Of a DNA stretch of 64,000 bases, positions 1 through 11,420 are shown piece by piece. The notes under the pieces were generated by a model that had not been told where the DNA came from, searched no databases, and was given only the letters and a program-made list of their open reading frames with translations. Positions within the stretch are counted from its first letter, which is position 1. Each line of letters opens with the position of its first letter. The position numbers and the translations under genes were made by a program. Location of the stretch: assembly GCA_018257865.1 (NCBI GenBank), contig JAEUBA010000073.1, positions 62,001-126,000 of the forward strand. The letters are read 5' to 3'. This stretch comes from Stereocaulon alpinum (taxonomy: Eukaryota > Ascomycota > Lecanoromycetes > Lecanorales > Stereocaulaceae).

Positions 1-1105
1 GGCCCGATGAGCCAGCCTACACGCCAGCCTGTTGCATAGAAATTCTTGCCCGCAGAGCCGACTGTGAGGGTCAATGCAGCGATTTCGGGAGTCAATGTGG
101 CCATGCGGGTGAATGGGACGTAGTAGAGGCGATCGTAGACTTCATCGGAGAGAATCAGTATATTGTGTTTCACGCAAAGAGCACCTATAGCTTCGAGCTC
201 GGGCTTTGAGAACACTTTGCCGACAGGGTTGTGTGGGGTGTTGAGAACGATCATGCGCGTCTTATCGTTGATGGCATTCTCGAGGGCAGCCATATCAATT
301 GTCCAGTCTGCGGCTGAAGTGTTCTTTGTGGCACCGTCTTTTGGGGGTTGGAGGGGAACATAGCGGATTTTGCCGCCGGGCATTTCGATGTTCGAGATGT
401 ACCTATTCGAGATTAGGTGCGAGGTAGAGGGAGCATTCTCAAGTTCGCGCATACTGATCGAAGAATGGCTCGAAGATTATGACCTCATCTCCGTCCTCAA
501 TGAACGCCATGAAGGCGCTGAGCATACCCTCATTTGCCCCAGTCGTAATCGTGACTTCTGTATTTGGATCTAGCTGTCTGCCGAAGAAGGGTGAGTATGA
601 ATCTGCTATTGCTTTCTTCAACCTTGGCCGACCCTAGCTTATATTTAACCCAGCTCGACGGCTGCCAATGTGTCAAAGCATACCTTGGTAGGCGAATATT
701 GGTTGCATTCCACCTTATTCAAGGCATCCTTCGCGGCGTCGGTCACATACTTTGGGGGGTTGTAGCCGCTGGCCTTTGTCAATAGGCCGCTCTTCCAATG
801 GCCTTGATGTGGTACTGCGTACTCACAAAAAGCCTTGGCCCATGTTTATAATCGGCTGTACCGGAGATGCTGTAGCCGCTTCGTTGACAATAGTCCTGAG
901 ATAGCATCAGCGCTCGTACTAAGAAAGGGACATTCAAGCTCTTCAGCACCCACCATACATCTTGCTTCTGGCCTGCAACTCTCATCGCGGGGCGGAATGG
1001 ATCATTCCGTACCATAGTTGCAGTATAGCTTCGACTAATCTCCTTCCGAGCTGTGAATTGGCACAAACTTCGTGTGTACGTGTTAGCTTTCAAGAAAGAC
1101 CGCAT
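1..1105 (-). CDS. BNA3: Kynurenine aminotransferase, BNA3-type (partial, runs off left edge)
   Basis: PLP-dependent class I/II aminotransferase that converts kynurenine to kynurenic acid, a side branch of tryptophan/NAD metabolism. I resolve five exons: 1105-954, 895-827, 768-684, 633-455 and 402-1, all with GT..AG introns of 50-58 nt and matching phases. Family blocks appear in order: VAGQKQDVW, the INMGQGFFGYNPP loop, ECNQYSPTKGRPRLKKAI, TITTGANEGMLSAF, DEVIIFEPFFDQY, SDEVYDRL, and finally GSAGKNFYATGWR, whose lysine should hold PLP. The window ends just after WRVGWLIG, so the C-terminal third is missing. The N-terminus (about 30 residues rich in Arg, Ser and Thr before the conserved start) could be a mitochondrial leader; an internal Met lies near TATMVRND. 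No break is seen in the part present. Confidence 0.93.
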
Positions 1106-2382
1106 ACCAGACCGTCGACCATTTAGAGAAGATGTGTTCGCTGCTGATGAGATAGAGAGACGGCGCTACTCGGTCCGCTTGTACAACCTGTTGAACTATT
1201 GTGACATTCCAAGATCGGTGTTAGGGCTAAAGTCCGGATTATTGATACGGTACAGTACGTACCGTACCTTATCTGATTAACGCCATGTGGATAGTGCAGA
1301 TGGTCTGGCTTGGCAAAAGAATTCCTTCAACCGACGGGAAGTCTAAGATCTACATGAAACAATTAAGTTACAGTATCCGGGACCCCGTCCTTAGTAAGCC
1401 TCTGCTTGCTAGGTACATAGGTTCATGGCAATAACCTAATGCACGTTCGACACCAACATGCACACTCTGCCTCCCGGAAGTAGCCGAAGCGTCTACGTTG
1501 GCGGTCGAGCTATCCAGGCATGGTCAGCCATGTTGGAAGATCACGCCATTCCATGAACTATCAGTTGCTCAGTTGCGGCCGAGCTGCTTCGTCATTCGCG
1601 GGTACTTGTCCGTCCTTCCTACATGCTGTAGCATACGACGAATGAGATGATTTGTCAACATGATCGTCGTTATGTAGCTTAGCCTGCTGACGGGTACCAT
1701 TGCCCTGGGAATTTTTCTACGAGCTATTCCGGAAATTCTCCTTATCGCCCAGCAATCAGAGTCTTCACTCAACAGCACGAGGCTGTGCTTACCGTACATA
1801 GGCCACACCTACAGGTCGGGATCCTTGCACGGATACCCTGTCATCTTCATGGAGCTGTCACATTGCTTTAAGGCAACAAAGTGGCAATTTACCATGGCAT
1901 CATTGGCCCAGACTTGCCAATGGTTCTGTAGGTATCCGCCCGATGTAACCATACCCTTGTATACGAGGTTTGATATACTGCATCAGCGCAAATCAGCCCA
2001 ATCCAATTGGGCTTTCCTCATTCATCTTGACAGTCGGAGAATTCACCAATGTAGTAGCAGCGTCAGCACTTAAGTTCGAATGTGACTGCCATTTGTCTTT
2101 GGGTCCTTTGTCATCATGCCGTTTCGTTTTTCCGGTAGGACGCTGAGATTTTCCCACATGGGTTGCCTCTTGAGCTGAGCCCCCAACAGGGACTCAAGAA
2201 CCCCGCCCGCCTACTTATTTCTCTCTCTTCTCTGGCCGCTGCCTACGATCTTATGGTTGTTGTCTCACGCAAAAAAGCGTCCATGAGACACTGCTAGTGC
2301 AACATATCGAGCCAACGTTCTTCTGATTGTCCATACGCTCCGAAGACTCGTACAAATCTCTTCAGTGTGCTCCACTTGTGTA
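1106..2382. other. Intergenic; no supported gene
   Basis: About 1.3 kb between divergent genes. The open frames here are short and lack protein-like composition or splice logic. A pyrimidine-rich stretch near 2205-2245, shortly upstream of the next start, looks promoter-like for a fungal gene. Confidence 0.5.
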
Positions 2383-3741
2383 ATGTCTTCATATTCTCCT
2401 TATGCCGAGGCCGAGTCAGGCCCTCCAGAGTGGAAGCCTGGCGAAGAAGAGGCAACAACAGCATTCCTCGCATTGACCTTCTGGCTTATTTTGGACCTCA
2501 ACGTAGGGATTCATCGTGTATTCAGGAAGAAGCAAGGGCTATATTACTGGATGCTGATGCTTGGTACTTGGGGATGCGCGTTCAGCACTATCGGTAACGT
2601 ACTCAAAAACCTCACACCACAATATGGACCCAAAATCTGGCCTTTCTGGACATTGCTCATCAATGGGGGATGGAGTGTTTACGCAACTGCTGAGTGCTTT
2701 GTGCTCTTCTCCCGACTACATCTTGTGAACCGCAGCCACAAAGTACAGCGGCGGATCTTGATACTCATCATCATTGGGTCCTTTCTCTTGATCGTTCCCA
2801 ACTGGGTATTCATCTTTCCCGCCTACAATATCAATCCAAGCGTTTCCTCCGTCTGGTCACCACGGCAGGCTATCCTTGATCGAACATCCCAACTAGGCTT
2901 CACAATCATTGAATCAACCATCAGCGGCGTCTATCTCTGGTCCCTAGCCAAGCTTCTCCGTGTCAAACCTACTGTTCGACAACGAATCGTCATGCGTGAT
3001 CTCCTCTATGTGAACATCATCATCATAGCCTGTGACATCGTCGTGTCAGTCTTGGTGTTTCTTAATGAGACAAATTTGAGTTATTCAATTCAAGACTTCA
3101 CCTACGCGCTCAAGTTCAAGTTGGAGTTCATGGTCTTGAACCAATTGATGGCAGTTGCGGCACGCGGTCTGAGGAAGGAATCATTTGCGGAGCGAAGATA
3201 CAATTATCCAAAGACCGTATCAGACAACTCCCCAGACGCATCGAGCAAGGGGACCTCCATACCACTGCAACAATTCTCCGAACGGAGTCAGGCCTCTCGC
3301 GACCACGAGGCTGAAGTAGCTGCCCCTCCCGCCACTTATGTCAATGGGAGGAAGTCACCAAGAGACAAGTTCGAGCGAATGCATACTGACGAGCAGCCTC
3401 TCCGGCTTGACCAGTACCCATCTAGCCACAGCGATGTCAAGAGACAGGGCAGTTTGGGCTCGGATCTTGAGGCCGACAATCCGAAAAAGGACGCTGCAAG
3501 CTACGACATTCATTTTAGACCAGATGCGAAGTCGCCAACCCATCGTTCATTCCGTCATCCACTCGGTCATCGTCACAAAGACAAGAAGTCTGGCAGTGAA
3601 GGAATGGCGGCTACAGCGACTATGCATAAACCGAAGCAAGACGACGATGATGAAGAAGAGGAAATTGGAGTCCATATGTGGGAAAACCGTGGGAAGCTGG
3701 TCTTGGATGTTCCATGGCTGAAAGACGGGACTAAAGCCTGA
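2383..3741 (+). CDS. Multi-pass membrane protein, probable DUF7703-type (rhodopsin-like) fungal family
   Basis: Single-exon gene of 452 residues. The first in-frame ATG is at 2383; the frame is open slightly further upstream but only from GTG. The N-terminal half has about seven hydrophobic segments (around residues 30-50, 60-80, 90-115, 125-150, 175-195, 205-230 and 240-260) joined by short loops, among them GIHRVFRKKQGLYYW and WGCAFSTIGNVLK. From about residue 280 the chain becomes a hydrophilic Ser/Pro/Lys-rich tail with an acidic DDDDEEEE run and then WENRGKLVLDVPW near the end. I recall this loop pattern from the fungal DUF7703 integral membrane family, related in layout to rhodopsin/PTH11-like proteins. 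Ligand and function are unknown; the tail suggests cytoplasmic regulation by phosphorylation. Confidence 0.85.
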   Translation: MSSYSPYAEAESGPPEWKPGEEEATTAFLALTFWLILDLNVGIHRVFRKKQGLYYWMLMLGTWGCAFSTIGNVLKNLTPQYGPKIWPFWTLLINGGWSVYATAECFVLFSRLHLVNRSHKVQRRILILIIIGSFLLIVPNWVFIFPAYNINPSVSSVWSPRQAILDRTSQLGFTIIESTISGVYLWSLAKLLRVKPTVRQRIVMRDLLYVNIIIIACDIVVSVLVFLNETNLSYSIQDFTYALKFKLEFMVLNQLMAVAARGLRKESFAERRYNYPKTVSDNSPDASSKGTSIPLQQFSERSQASRDHEAEVAAPPATYVNGRKSPRDKFERMHTDEQPLRLDQYPSSHSDVKRQGSLGSDLEADNPKKDAASYDIHFRPDAKSPTHRSFRHPLGHRHKDKKSGSEGMAATATMHKPKQDDDDEEEEIGVHMWENRGKLVLDVPWLKDGTKA

Positions 3742-5653
3742 ACCGGTTATCTGGATCTGTTCTGTTATTTCATTGGACGCAGTGACTTGTTACGGACAGC
3801 GTTCATCTGGGTTTATTGGTGTCAGATCAGGGGTGTAGCACTGGAGTTCGTATTACCACGGGGTTTTCGCATACCACAATGTCATCAGCTTGCCGTGTTC
3901 CGAGTTCCGAAGTTGGAAATCGATCTTTTTGGCTTCCATATTACCTGCCAGGTGCCCCCCGTGCTCATCAGCATCACACTAAGGTTCGAACACCTCTCTC
4001 CCGTGTGCGGGTTCGCCTACCCGAGCACCCCAACCGAGCCCGTGAAGCGTGATAGATAGCCACACGTCAGGTGGACACTCTGCTAAGCTCTTTGCAGCAT
4101 TGAGCCGATGATGCTACTCACAGTCCCGCTTTGTTATCTTGATCCCGTTCGACAGCTGTTCGAGAGCAAGCAGTCGTTTCGTTGGAGATGTCCTGACCAT
4201 GTACTTTATTCGAAGATACCTAGGCCGGCTTTGGACCGCGTTCCCGAACCCTTCTCGGGTACCGTGGAGAGTCCTCAATACCGACGAGCCGTGGTACGTC
4301 CAAAGGTGTGGTAGGGCTTGGCACGGGTTCTCTTGCGGACTCTCCCGTTCGACAATTGCCATTTCAGATGTTCACTACCCTCTCCTCAATTAAGTTAGAT
4401 CCCTAAACCAAGTTTTCGTTTGGCGCATGACGTGGGTTCTACCTTATCTTATCATTCCGGGCTTTCGCACTAACCCTGAAACAGACTCAATCCATGCTAA
4501 GAGAACCTTATCCAACTACATCTCACTACCCTTTATCACCGCATGCTGTCATCATGATTCTATCTCAATAAGTTTCAAATCTAGTGGTGAGCCGTTCAAC
4601 ATTCTAATGGTGATGCAAAGTGGGATTCAGAAGGTCAAGAAGAAGAAAGATCGAGAGTATCGTAGGCACGTCTGAATGAATTGTCTCGAAAGAGCATCCT
4701 CAGCGAATTAATTCGAGTGCATGGATTCATCTGGCGCGACGACGGGAATATTGTGTTAAACCTCGTACAGATAAGATCATGTGATAAGCGGTGCATCGTG
4801 CAGCAATGGAGAAGGGACATGGCCCAACTATACTAACAGACCCGGCCCGGCCGGAGTTGGATTGTTACGCAAAACGTACAGCTTGAAGACATCGTGCGTC
4901 AGATAGTTGCAGACAACGCTGGTATGATGAAATACAACATCTACGACTCTGCTCATTCATAAGGCTGCTTCCGAAATGGGCGGTCTACGAATCGAGAATA
5001 CACACTGGATCGCAAAGACAACATGTGTCTCCGATGGACTCAGACTCGCATCCATAAGTCATATAGTTGAGATGGGCTTTTCAAAAGATGGTCTCCCAGT
5101 CTTTCAAATGTTGATTTAATGGAAATGGGTATGAGGCTGATAGCAGCCGTGCCTGAAAGACCTGGAGAATGTACTCGTCGACTTCCAACATAGTACTCCA
5201 GCCAGCTCGGTAGCTGGAATTGTGGATTTCCAGGGATTTTGTAGAATTGTTGAGAGATGACTCATGAAAAAGAAGCTTCCCTTGGCGGCGCATTTGCCAA
5301 CTCAATATTCGCAACCTGTTCCCATATAATTCGTCAAGGCATCTGTTGACTCAATTCTCCTAAGCCCAATAGTCCTAGCCATATATACCCAGTCCAAACC
5401 TTGATAGGTAGCCAAGCATTGGCTAGTTTTACCATAGCCACGAGGCTGTATTTGAAGGGCTTTATAGGCAAGGGTCAACCATGGTACAGATAAAGCTTAT
5501 ATTGTCTTAGGAGCTCAGAGACAAGTGATCACCTGAAGATATTCTTAAAAAGCGCACCGCCGGGACATACTCGTTTCCAAATCCTTTACTCTTTCCAACA
5601 GACCACGTTTCTGCAATACCTTCACTGCATTCCCCAATCGTAAAATCCAAACG
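3742..5653. other. Gene-poor stretch; nothing convincing
   Basis: 1.9 kb with only short frames. A GGTTCGAA-containing stretch near 3980 was examined as a possible tRNA B-box and does not fold into a tRNA. No transposon ends or open reading frames with protein-like composition were seen. Confidence 0.45.
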
Positions 5654-6422
5654 ATGTCGCCGCTTAGGAGACTACTCACGTCTCCACTGAAGCGAACGAT
5701 GATGTCCTCCGTAAGATCCTCCACCGCCAGACCCTTGGCAACCAAATTTTCTGTGATACGAGAGCAAGCTAGATGGCAACATAGTGAGTCCCAGGCTCGG
5801 TGCTCTATATGTCTATGCAATACTTATCGCAACCTTAGCCGATGAGTCCAAAACTCCGGATTGGACCGAGCATTGGTCTGCCACGCTTGGCGGTCACATC
5901 ATAGTGCTGTGCGCCTACTGCGGTATCGTGTACTGGATAAGCCGCTCCCAAGAGATTTCAACTGGAGTTGGGCATATACTCTCAACCACAGTTGAGGAGC
6001 CCAAAGCTCTCGATTCCGCACAGGAACAAGTTCATGAGCTCACACAATCGTTGGTAGCAGACGGCATAAAGTGGATTGAGGACATGGATGAGTACCGCAG
6101 CCATCTTTGGTGGGAGGTTAGAACCCAATGCGAAAAGCAGTGTCATGATGGGCTTGAGTCATGTCCTACATTGATAAAGCTAGGGGAATTGCACGACTCC
6201 ACTTGTTGTACTCCCAGAGCGCCACCTAAATCTCTCGATACGAACAAGGCAACACCAGCAGAGAGTGTTGAGTGGATAGAGAAGACTCGGAGTTATAGAC
6301 TTAATCTGTGGTACGACCTTATTACCGAGGAATGCACCAAGAGGTGCAGAGAAGGCCTGAAGTCATGCTCGATAATGGAGGAGCTTAAGAAGATGCATGC
6401 TTCTGGCACGTTGGCGCGGTAA
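5654..6422 (+). CDS. Putative mitochondrial single-span membrane protein with duplicated CX3C-X6-C motif
   Basis: Two exons, 5654-5783 and 5839-6422, with a 55-nt intron (GTGAGT..CTTAG) and matching phase give 237 residues. Residues 1-43 are Arg/Ser/Thr-rich with almost no acidic residues, a typical mitochondrial presequence. One hydrophobic segment spans about 61-79. The C-terminal half contains two related blocks: about 121-162 (WIEDMDEYRSHLWW, then C141, C145, C152) and about 189-230 (WIEKTRSYRLNLWY, then C209, C213, C220). Each has WIE-x4-YR-x2-LW followed by C-x3-C-x6-C with GL before the last Cys. Twin CX3C motifs are known from intermembrane-space proteins oxidised by Mia40, but spacing here is unlike small Tims. 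I do not recognise the family. The start is the first ATG and gives the presequence. Confidence 0.7.
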
Positions 6423-8216
6423 GACCGCACTCTAGACCGACTCGATGATCTTTACGTCTCCACTCCATAACTTGAACCATCAACTAAACCTCCTTGCAAT
6501 GAAATCCGACAATTCCACTTGTCCTGGGGTGTAGCGAGTGAATCGTATGCGTCATTTTCTATTTCCCATGGTCTACGCTGCTTCTCCTAATACCGTATCT
6601 TTTGAAGGCTAACATTCAATTTGCTCTTTCTTCCATGTTGTCAGCTAATCCTATCACTCCACGCCGACTTACTCCAATACCATAGATCGGTTCGGGTGAC
6701 TCATCACCCCCTTCTCACAATGCGGGCGCAGGACGTGTGGACATTATCATGACTCGTTTACAGACCTCCAGCTGGACCACAACAAAGTTCACCGCCAATG
6801 CCCAAGATAATCTGGAAGCGATAGGTCTTTCAATCCTGGTTTCAAGGATGTGAGAAACTATGTGGCAGGCGACGCGGCCTGCGCGAACAACAGAGAACGC
6901 TTAGACTGTTCCCTCGGAAATAGAAGGCAAGCATCCACCATGCTGACCCTACTGGCTCCCATTCACAGAAATGTTATTAGGCCACAACATTTTTGTCACT
7001 GATTGCTTCTATGACTAGTGCGTTGTGGCTTTACATCGCATAAGACCCGTGAATTTTTGTAGTCAACCTTGTCTAATTGTGAATCAGTATCAACAACCAA
7101 CGCAGGCGAATTCAACTCTCCAAACATGACGTATATAGACACGAGCTATTGAGAAAGCCGAATAATTCGTCGCTTCTCAATATAAAAGTCCTTGACGACT
7201 GAAGTAATCTGATGTGGTCTCTTGAAGAGTAATTTCAGCCAATACAGAGCAAGACGGACTAGTCCGCTTCATATACAAAAGCAGCCATAGCATTGATCTA
7301 GCGAACCTGTCTTCGAAATCAATCAGTGCATGTGAGAGATGATTCAACTCTCCGCTCAGGCATGTGCATTAGCCGATGATGTTCGCTTGTAAAAGATAGA
7401 TAGGAATAGTGGTGTTGCGGAGGAAGTTCCACACTGCTATAGAACAGACTTTGTATCATAGACGTGCACAGTTTGTGTGCAGGTAAGAACGCGCCTGATT
7501 CCCGATGGTCTTAACGCTATTTCATAAGGCCTTCTCACTTTTCGTTTCCAGCGCTTGTATTACAGAATCAATCTTGTCTATACTCCTTCGATGCTGCTGC
7601 CCAGGCCCTCAGTCATTGCCCCTAGGTTCGCTCTGCTAAGGCTGCTTGGCATAGTCTAGTCCTTTTCCACTAATATTTTAATACTGTCACGGGTGGCAAG
7701 TAGGACTATGCTTGGATAGCTTCCAAAGTGACTGTATAGACCCTATTTGATAGAGCAATAGCGTGTAAGGAGGAAAACATGAGACGGGAGCGCTGAGCCC
7801 CTAAATTGTCAGTGGCAAGACAACCCGTCACCACGGCAACCTAACCTAGCATCTTGGCTAGCTCGACTCGTGACAGATTCATAATGCAAGTAGAAGCTAT
7901 ATAAGTAATGCTGTGGAATACTTCCGATCATTGCCAAGCATCATACAACCCCAATCTGCAACGAACGAGCTTAGTATGTTTCTTTTCATTCATATATATA
8001 AAGTTATAGATGGCAAGGAAATTTGCTTTAAAGATGAATACGAAAACTTCATGATATGTAAAGAGCTTTGCTCTATTGGAGTCCAGGTACCTATTGATTT
8101 TTCTCGCCATGCCGGGAATCTCGCCGGCGTGGCCTGTGGTTAACAGTTAATCTATCAGGCCTCGAAGTACATAATTTGTGTGCTATTCTGCCACTCACTG
8201 ATTCCAACAATTCTGC
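6423..8216. other. Gene-poor stretch
   Basis: 1.8 kb with no frame I can support. The sequence looks rather AT-rich around 7900-8100. No tandem repeat, tRNA or transposon coding remnant is visible by eye. Confidence 0.45.
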
Positions 8217-9704
8217 CTACGGTCCCCTAGTCGCGTACGTCCCATCATCTGACTTGCGGATGATCATTGTTGGCTTACGGTATTCGGCCTTCAGCGTCGT
8301 GAGTTCGGCCTCGACCTTTGTCAGATCATCTGCTGTATACCCGCGAATGAATTTCTCAGCCTGACAATCGTTGTCAGACAGGGCGTTGATATTGGTTTTC
8401 CAAGTCTGCAGCTTTTCAGGTGTTGCATCTTTGACAACCTTGTAGAGGTCATTGATGGTCAGCGGCTCCGTAGGAAGGCTTGTAATATTGGTCCACTTCC
8501 CAAGAAGTCCAAGCAGTAGTCCTGCCATGCGCCACTTGGCCTCGCCAATGCTTCGACGCTCATCGCTTGCTTCTCCTTCATGTTCGAAGGTCTCCGTGAA
8601 CATGCGCGCACCTTTCCCAGGGAGACTAGGAGGGAGGTCGACTTCCAAGCGGTTATACAGCTGCAAGGACTTTGTCCACTTCTTCATGCGGCCGGTAGCT
8701 GTAGTTGGAATCAGCGAGTCTTCGATGTAAATTGTGGGTACACCAAGCAAGGCCGGAAAATCCATCGCTCCGGTTTTCTGACCAATCTGATAGAGATTCC
8801 CAGGGTATCGCTGCATCAATGCGGCGAAGAAAGAGCACTGCGCTGCACGACTATTCCACTGTACATTCTGTGTCCAAAATTCACCCAATTGGTATATCGC
8901 ATCGTTGACGACATCTGTCATCCCTGGCGGAGGTACGTCGCCAATAGTAATGACGGTAAACCCTGACTTGGTACCGCTAGCCACAAGCTGCTTTTGACCA
9001 GTCGGATCGCTGTCTCCCTCTGGGTTGAACCCAGTGTCGGTCTTGGTGCCTGTGTAACGAGCCCACACGAGAAGAACAGTCTTGCCCGCCGGAGGTAGAG
9101 TGATGTTGCCAAACTTGCCCTCCTGCGAGATGATGCTATTGATCGGAAGCTGAACTGGATCGAGAATAATGCGTTGAGCAGCGAGTTTGTAAGACGAGAG
9201 TTTGTTGTTTGTGAATGCTTTTGCGATCTCGCCTGTTGCCTCGGTGAGTTTCATCACAAAGAACTTGGCCCGGAGGTTCGTAGTGGAGACCGGAACTGAG
9301 TATTTGGCCTACAAAGGTCAGACAGGATCTCAGACGTGTTTGGCAATACGATCGGGAGACAGAGGATGTACCCTGAAAGCTGTGTATGCAACATCGCCTA
9401 GGACGTCTTTGAACGTTTTTGTTTTATCAGGGTCTTGATTTCGCAGATCGTTGCAACACTTTAAAGCTTTGTAGAGCGTCTTTTGAGGTTCTTGCACTTG
9501 AGAGGGTGAGATGGATAGAAAGTCGACGCGCTCGTTCGTAGTGGCGGCACGTTGGTACAACGCTCTGAGTAGAGTTACGTCCACATCAGCGTCATGCAGA
9601 ATCAGGGCATTGATATCTGAGCTGAATGCTAGAGCGCCAGCGATGTGTGCTATATCGCCCCTCTGGGTTTCCGATGCAACGAGCAACCTGATTCGTCCTG
9701 TCAT
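8217..9704 (-). CDS. Unrecognised 474-residue protein, possibly GT-B glycosyltransferase-like
   Basis: Two exons: 9704-9372 and 9308-8217. The 63-nt intron starts GTACAT and ends CTGACCTTTGTAG, with a clear branch site; the phase is zero. The product has 474 residues with no signal peptide or membrane span. The N-terminal part alternates strands and helices (MTGRIRLLVASETQ, INALILHDADVDV). The second half contains KTVLLVWARYTG, NPEGDSDPTGQKQL, FTVITIGD, IGQKTGAMDFPALLGVPTIY, ATGRMKKWT and YNRLEVDLPP. The strand-loop pattern with GD and GQKTG..D..ALLG reminds me of nucleotide-sugar GT-B folds, but I cannot name the family. It is intact, unlike the coiled-coil genes that follow, and transcribed in the same direction as the nearer one. 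Confidence 0.75.
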
Positions 9705-10482
9705 AGTGTAATATGGTGTATCCCGGGTGCCTAGTGTCGATGTTTAGTGAAGTTTGACAGAGAAAGATCGAGGGAGAGCAGAGTATTTGTATCACATTGA
9801 GTCGATCGGCTGAGCGGTGGTGCGTTCTTCGCGTAAATAGTAAACGAGAAGCTAGACTTTAACCCCCAAAATTCTTCAGTTCGCCTCAGCTCTCTATCGG
9901 CCTTCTTTAGCGTGCCGTATCGGATACCTTTGTGAACTGTGACAGCAGAATCCCTCCCAACTTCAGCCAGCCACAACGTGCTTGGCACTTGATTAGCCGA
10001 CGGCCTCTGGTCCAGACCCGTCTCCATGATCGCTGGAGCCACTCACGGCCTGTGTCTTAAGGCGTGTCACGCCGCTCACAGACAGTAGCTTTGCCATTCT
10101 AGACTTGTATTGAACCCGCATGGCACTCGGCACTAGGAATCATGAAGCAGCTCCGCGAATCCAGCCACCGATGATCCTGTTCTTGCGGTCATCCGCCCAT
10201 CTGATGATGGCTAGACCTTGGAGCGAATTCAGTCTATCTTAAAAGTGTTCATTCTCTGTCAAATGTGGCCCCAAGCTGACGCCAGCTTGTGACACTAGAG
10301 AGTCCAGATCATGCAGAATGCGGGTGTTGGATTCCCCTCTTGACTTTCCTGGCACAGTGTTTGCATCTGGTGGGTTTGTTCATTATTATGATTACACGTT
10401 CTTCATTGTTTCTTGCAGAACGTCGTCTTGAGAAATACTGAGTAGGCCAGTACCAGCCGGCAAGATTCTATGCAACCTCGAA
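9705..10482. other. Upstream region of the 474-residue gene; no supported gene
   Basis: Contains an open minus-strand frame at 10042-9731 (about 103 codons) without recognisable features or a convincing splice link to its neighbour. It probably includes the promoter of the gene starting at 9704. Confidence 0.35.
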
Positions 10483-10881
10483 GTGACCTGTTGCGTAACT
10501 AAAATACGCCCGTTCACTTCAACACAAAAATGGTCTGACCCATTGGAACGGAAGATCTATGATCCCGCTACCAAAGCTCTCACCTATATCATTGCCTACC
10601 ATTCAATTACGTTAAAGCCACTCACAGGAGTCGAAGAGCCATGGGATGGAACACAGACTGTCTTGCTTGCGGAGAACAGTATCAATGGAAATCTTCCGGT
10701 CGAAGTTCACGCTGAAGACGTGTGTATATATGCCGGGAGTAATTTCCAGTTTCCTGGCCAGCACGTAATTTTGACCGCCAACCGCATATTCGCTGTAGGT
10801 GATGCAGAAAAAGAAAGTGTTGCATTCGATTGCGATGGCTTCGCAGCTAGAGCTCCGGAGCAAGATCCATCAGACTTATAA
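10483..10881 (+). pseudogene. Relic of a larger unrecognised gene (beta-rich fragment)
   Basis: A protein-like frame of about 130 codons begins without an ATG (GTG at 10483; no in-frame ATG before the preceding stop) and ends in TAA at 10879-10881. Protein-like codons (ASGQDAKEAWKTY) continue in the same frame past the stop. The fragment holds ICIYAGSNF-like strands and the pattern FPGQHVILTANRIFAVGD, reminiscent of the entry rung of a beta-solenoid or adhesin-like domain. It lacks both ends. I infer decay of a longer gene; the TAA could come from CAA by one C-to-T change. Function unknown. Confidence 0.4.
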
Positions 10882-11420
10882 GCATCTGGGCAAGATGCGA
10901 AGGAAGCCTGGAAGACATACTCTTTAGATCATGGATTAGGCATGTCATGACAGGTTTGTCAAAGGTAGTGACGTACCAATGTTCTACCAATTCACATAAG
11001 GACCAATTCGCCACAACAATGCGAAGCGAGGGAGCCACAGGGATTAAAGTCGGTCGGAGATCTCTCGGCTAGATTCTCATTCGACTTGGGCCGCAAGCAT
11101 ATACTAAGCGATGACACCAATCCATCCGATAGGCTCCATGCAGGTGCAATAAGTACTCGTCTTCCAGAAGTAGCAGCGACCCAGAATGTGGCTGGCTGAG
11201 CAACACACCATCTTTTATCAGCAGATTAGTGTCGGAGTTATCGTCGAGTAAGATCATCAGCTTTCCCATTCCTAATTGATGCAGTATCAGGAAGACTGCT
11301 TTTCCGCTCGATGTAGCGATCGCGTTACGAAACGTTGAGGGGATGCCAACGATAAGCAAACGGAATGTTAGACCGGTACCAGCGTTCGCGATGCGAGACC
11401 TGACTACTCTCAGATAGCCC
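10882..11420. other. Decayed sequence between two relics
   Basis: Short continuation of the upstream relic's frame, then no clear gene. A minus-strand open frame at 11422-11069 has a hydrophobic, leucine-rich composition but no start context, splice sites or family resemblance that I can support. Confidence 0.3.

Noticed and set aside
3960..4060. Possible tRNA because of a GGTTCGAA box
   Set aside because: Neither strand forms acceptor, D and anticodon arms around it; the T-stem bases do not pair.
5545..5820. Minus-strand 91-codon frame opposite the first exon of the cysteine-repeat protein
   Set aside because: The plus strand gives a presequence exon with a matching intron phase into a long conserved-looking frame; the minus frame has no splice partner and is probably a shadow.
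6423..8216. Search for transposon or CRISPR-like structure in the gene-poor region
   Set aside because: No terminal repeats, no periodic direct repeats, no transposase- or reverse-transcriptase-like peptide; CRISPR arrays are not expected in a fungal nuclear genome.
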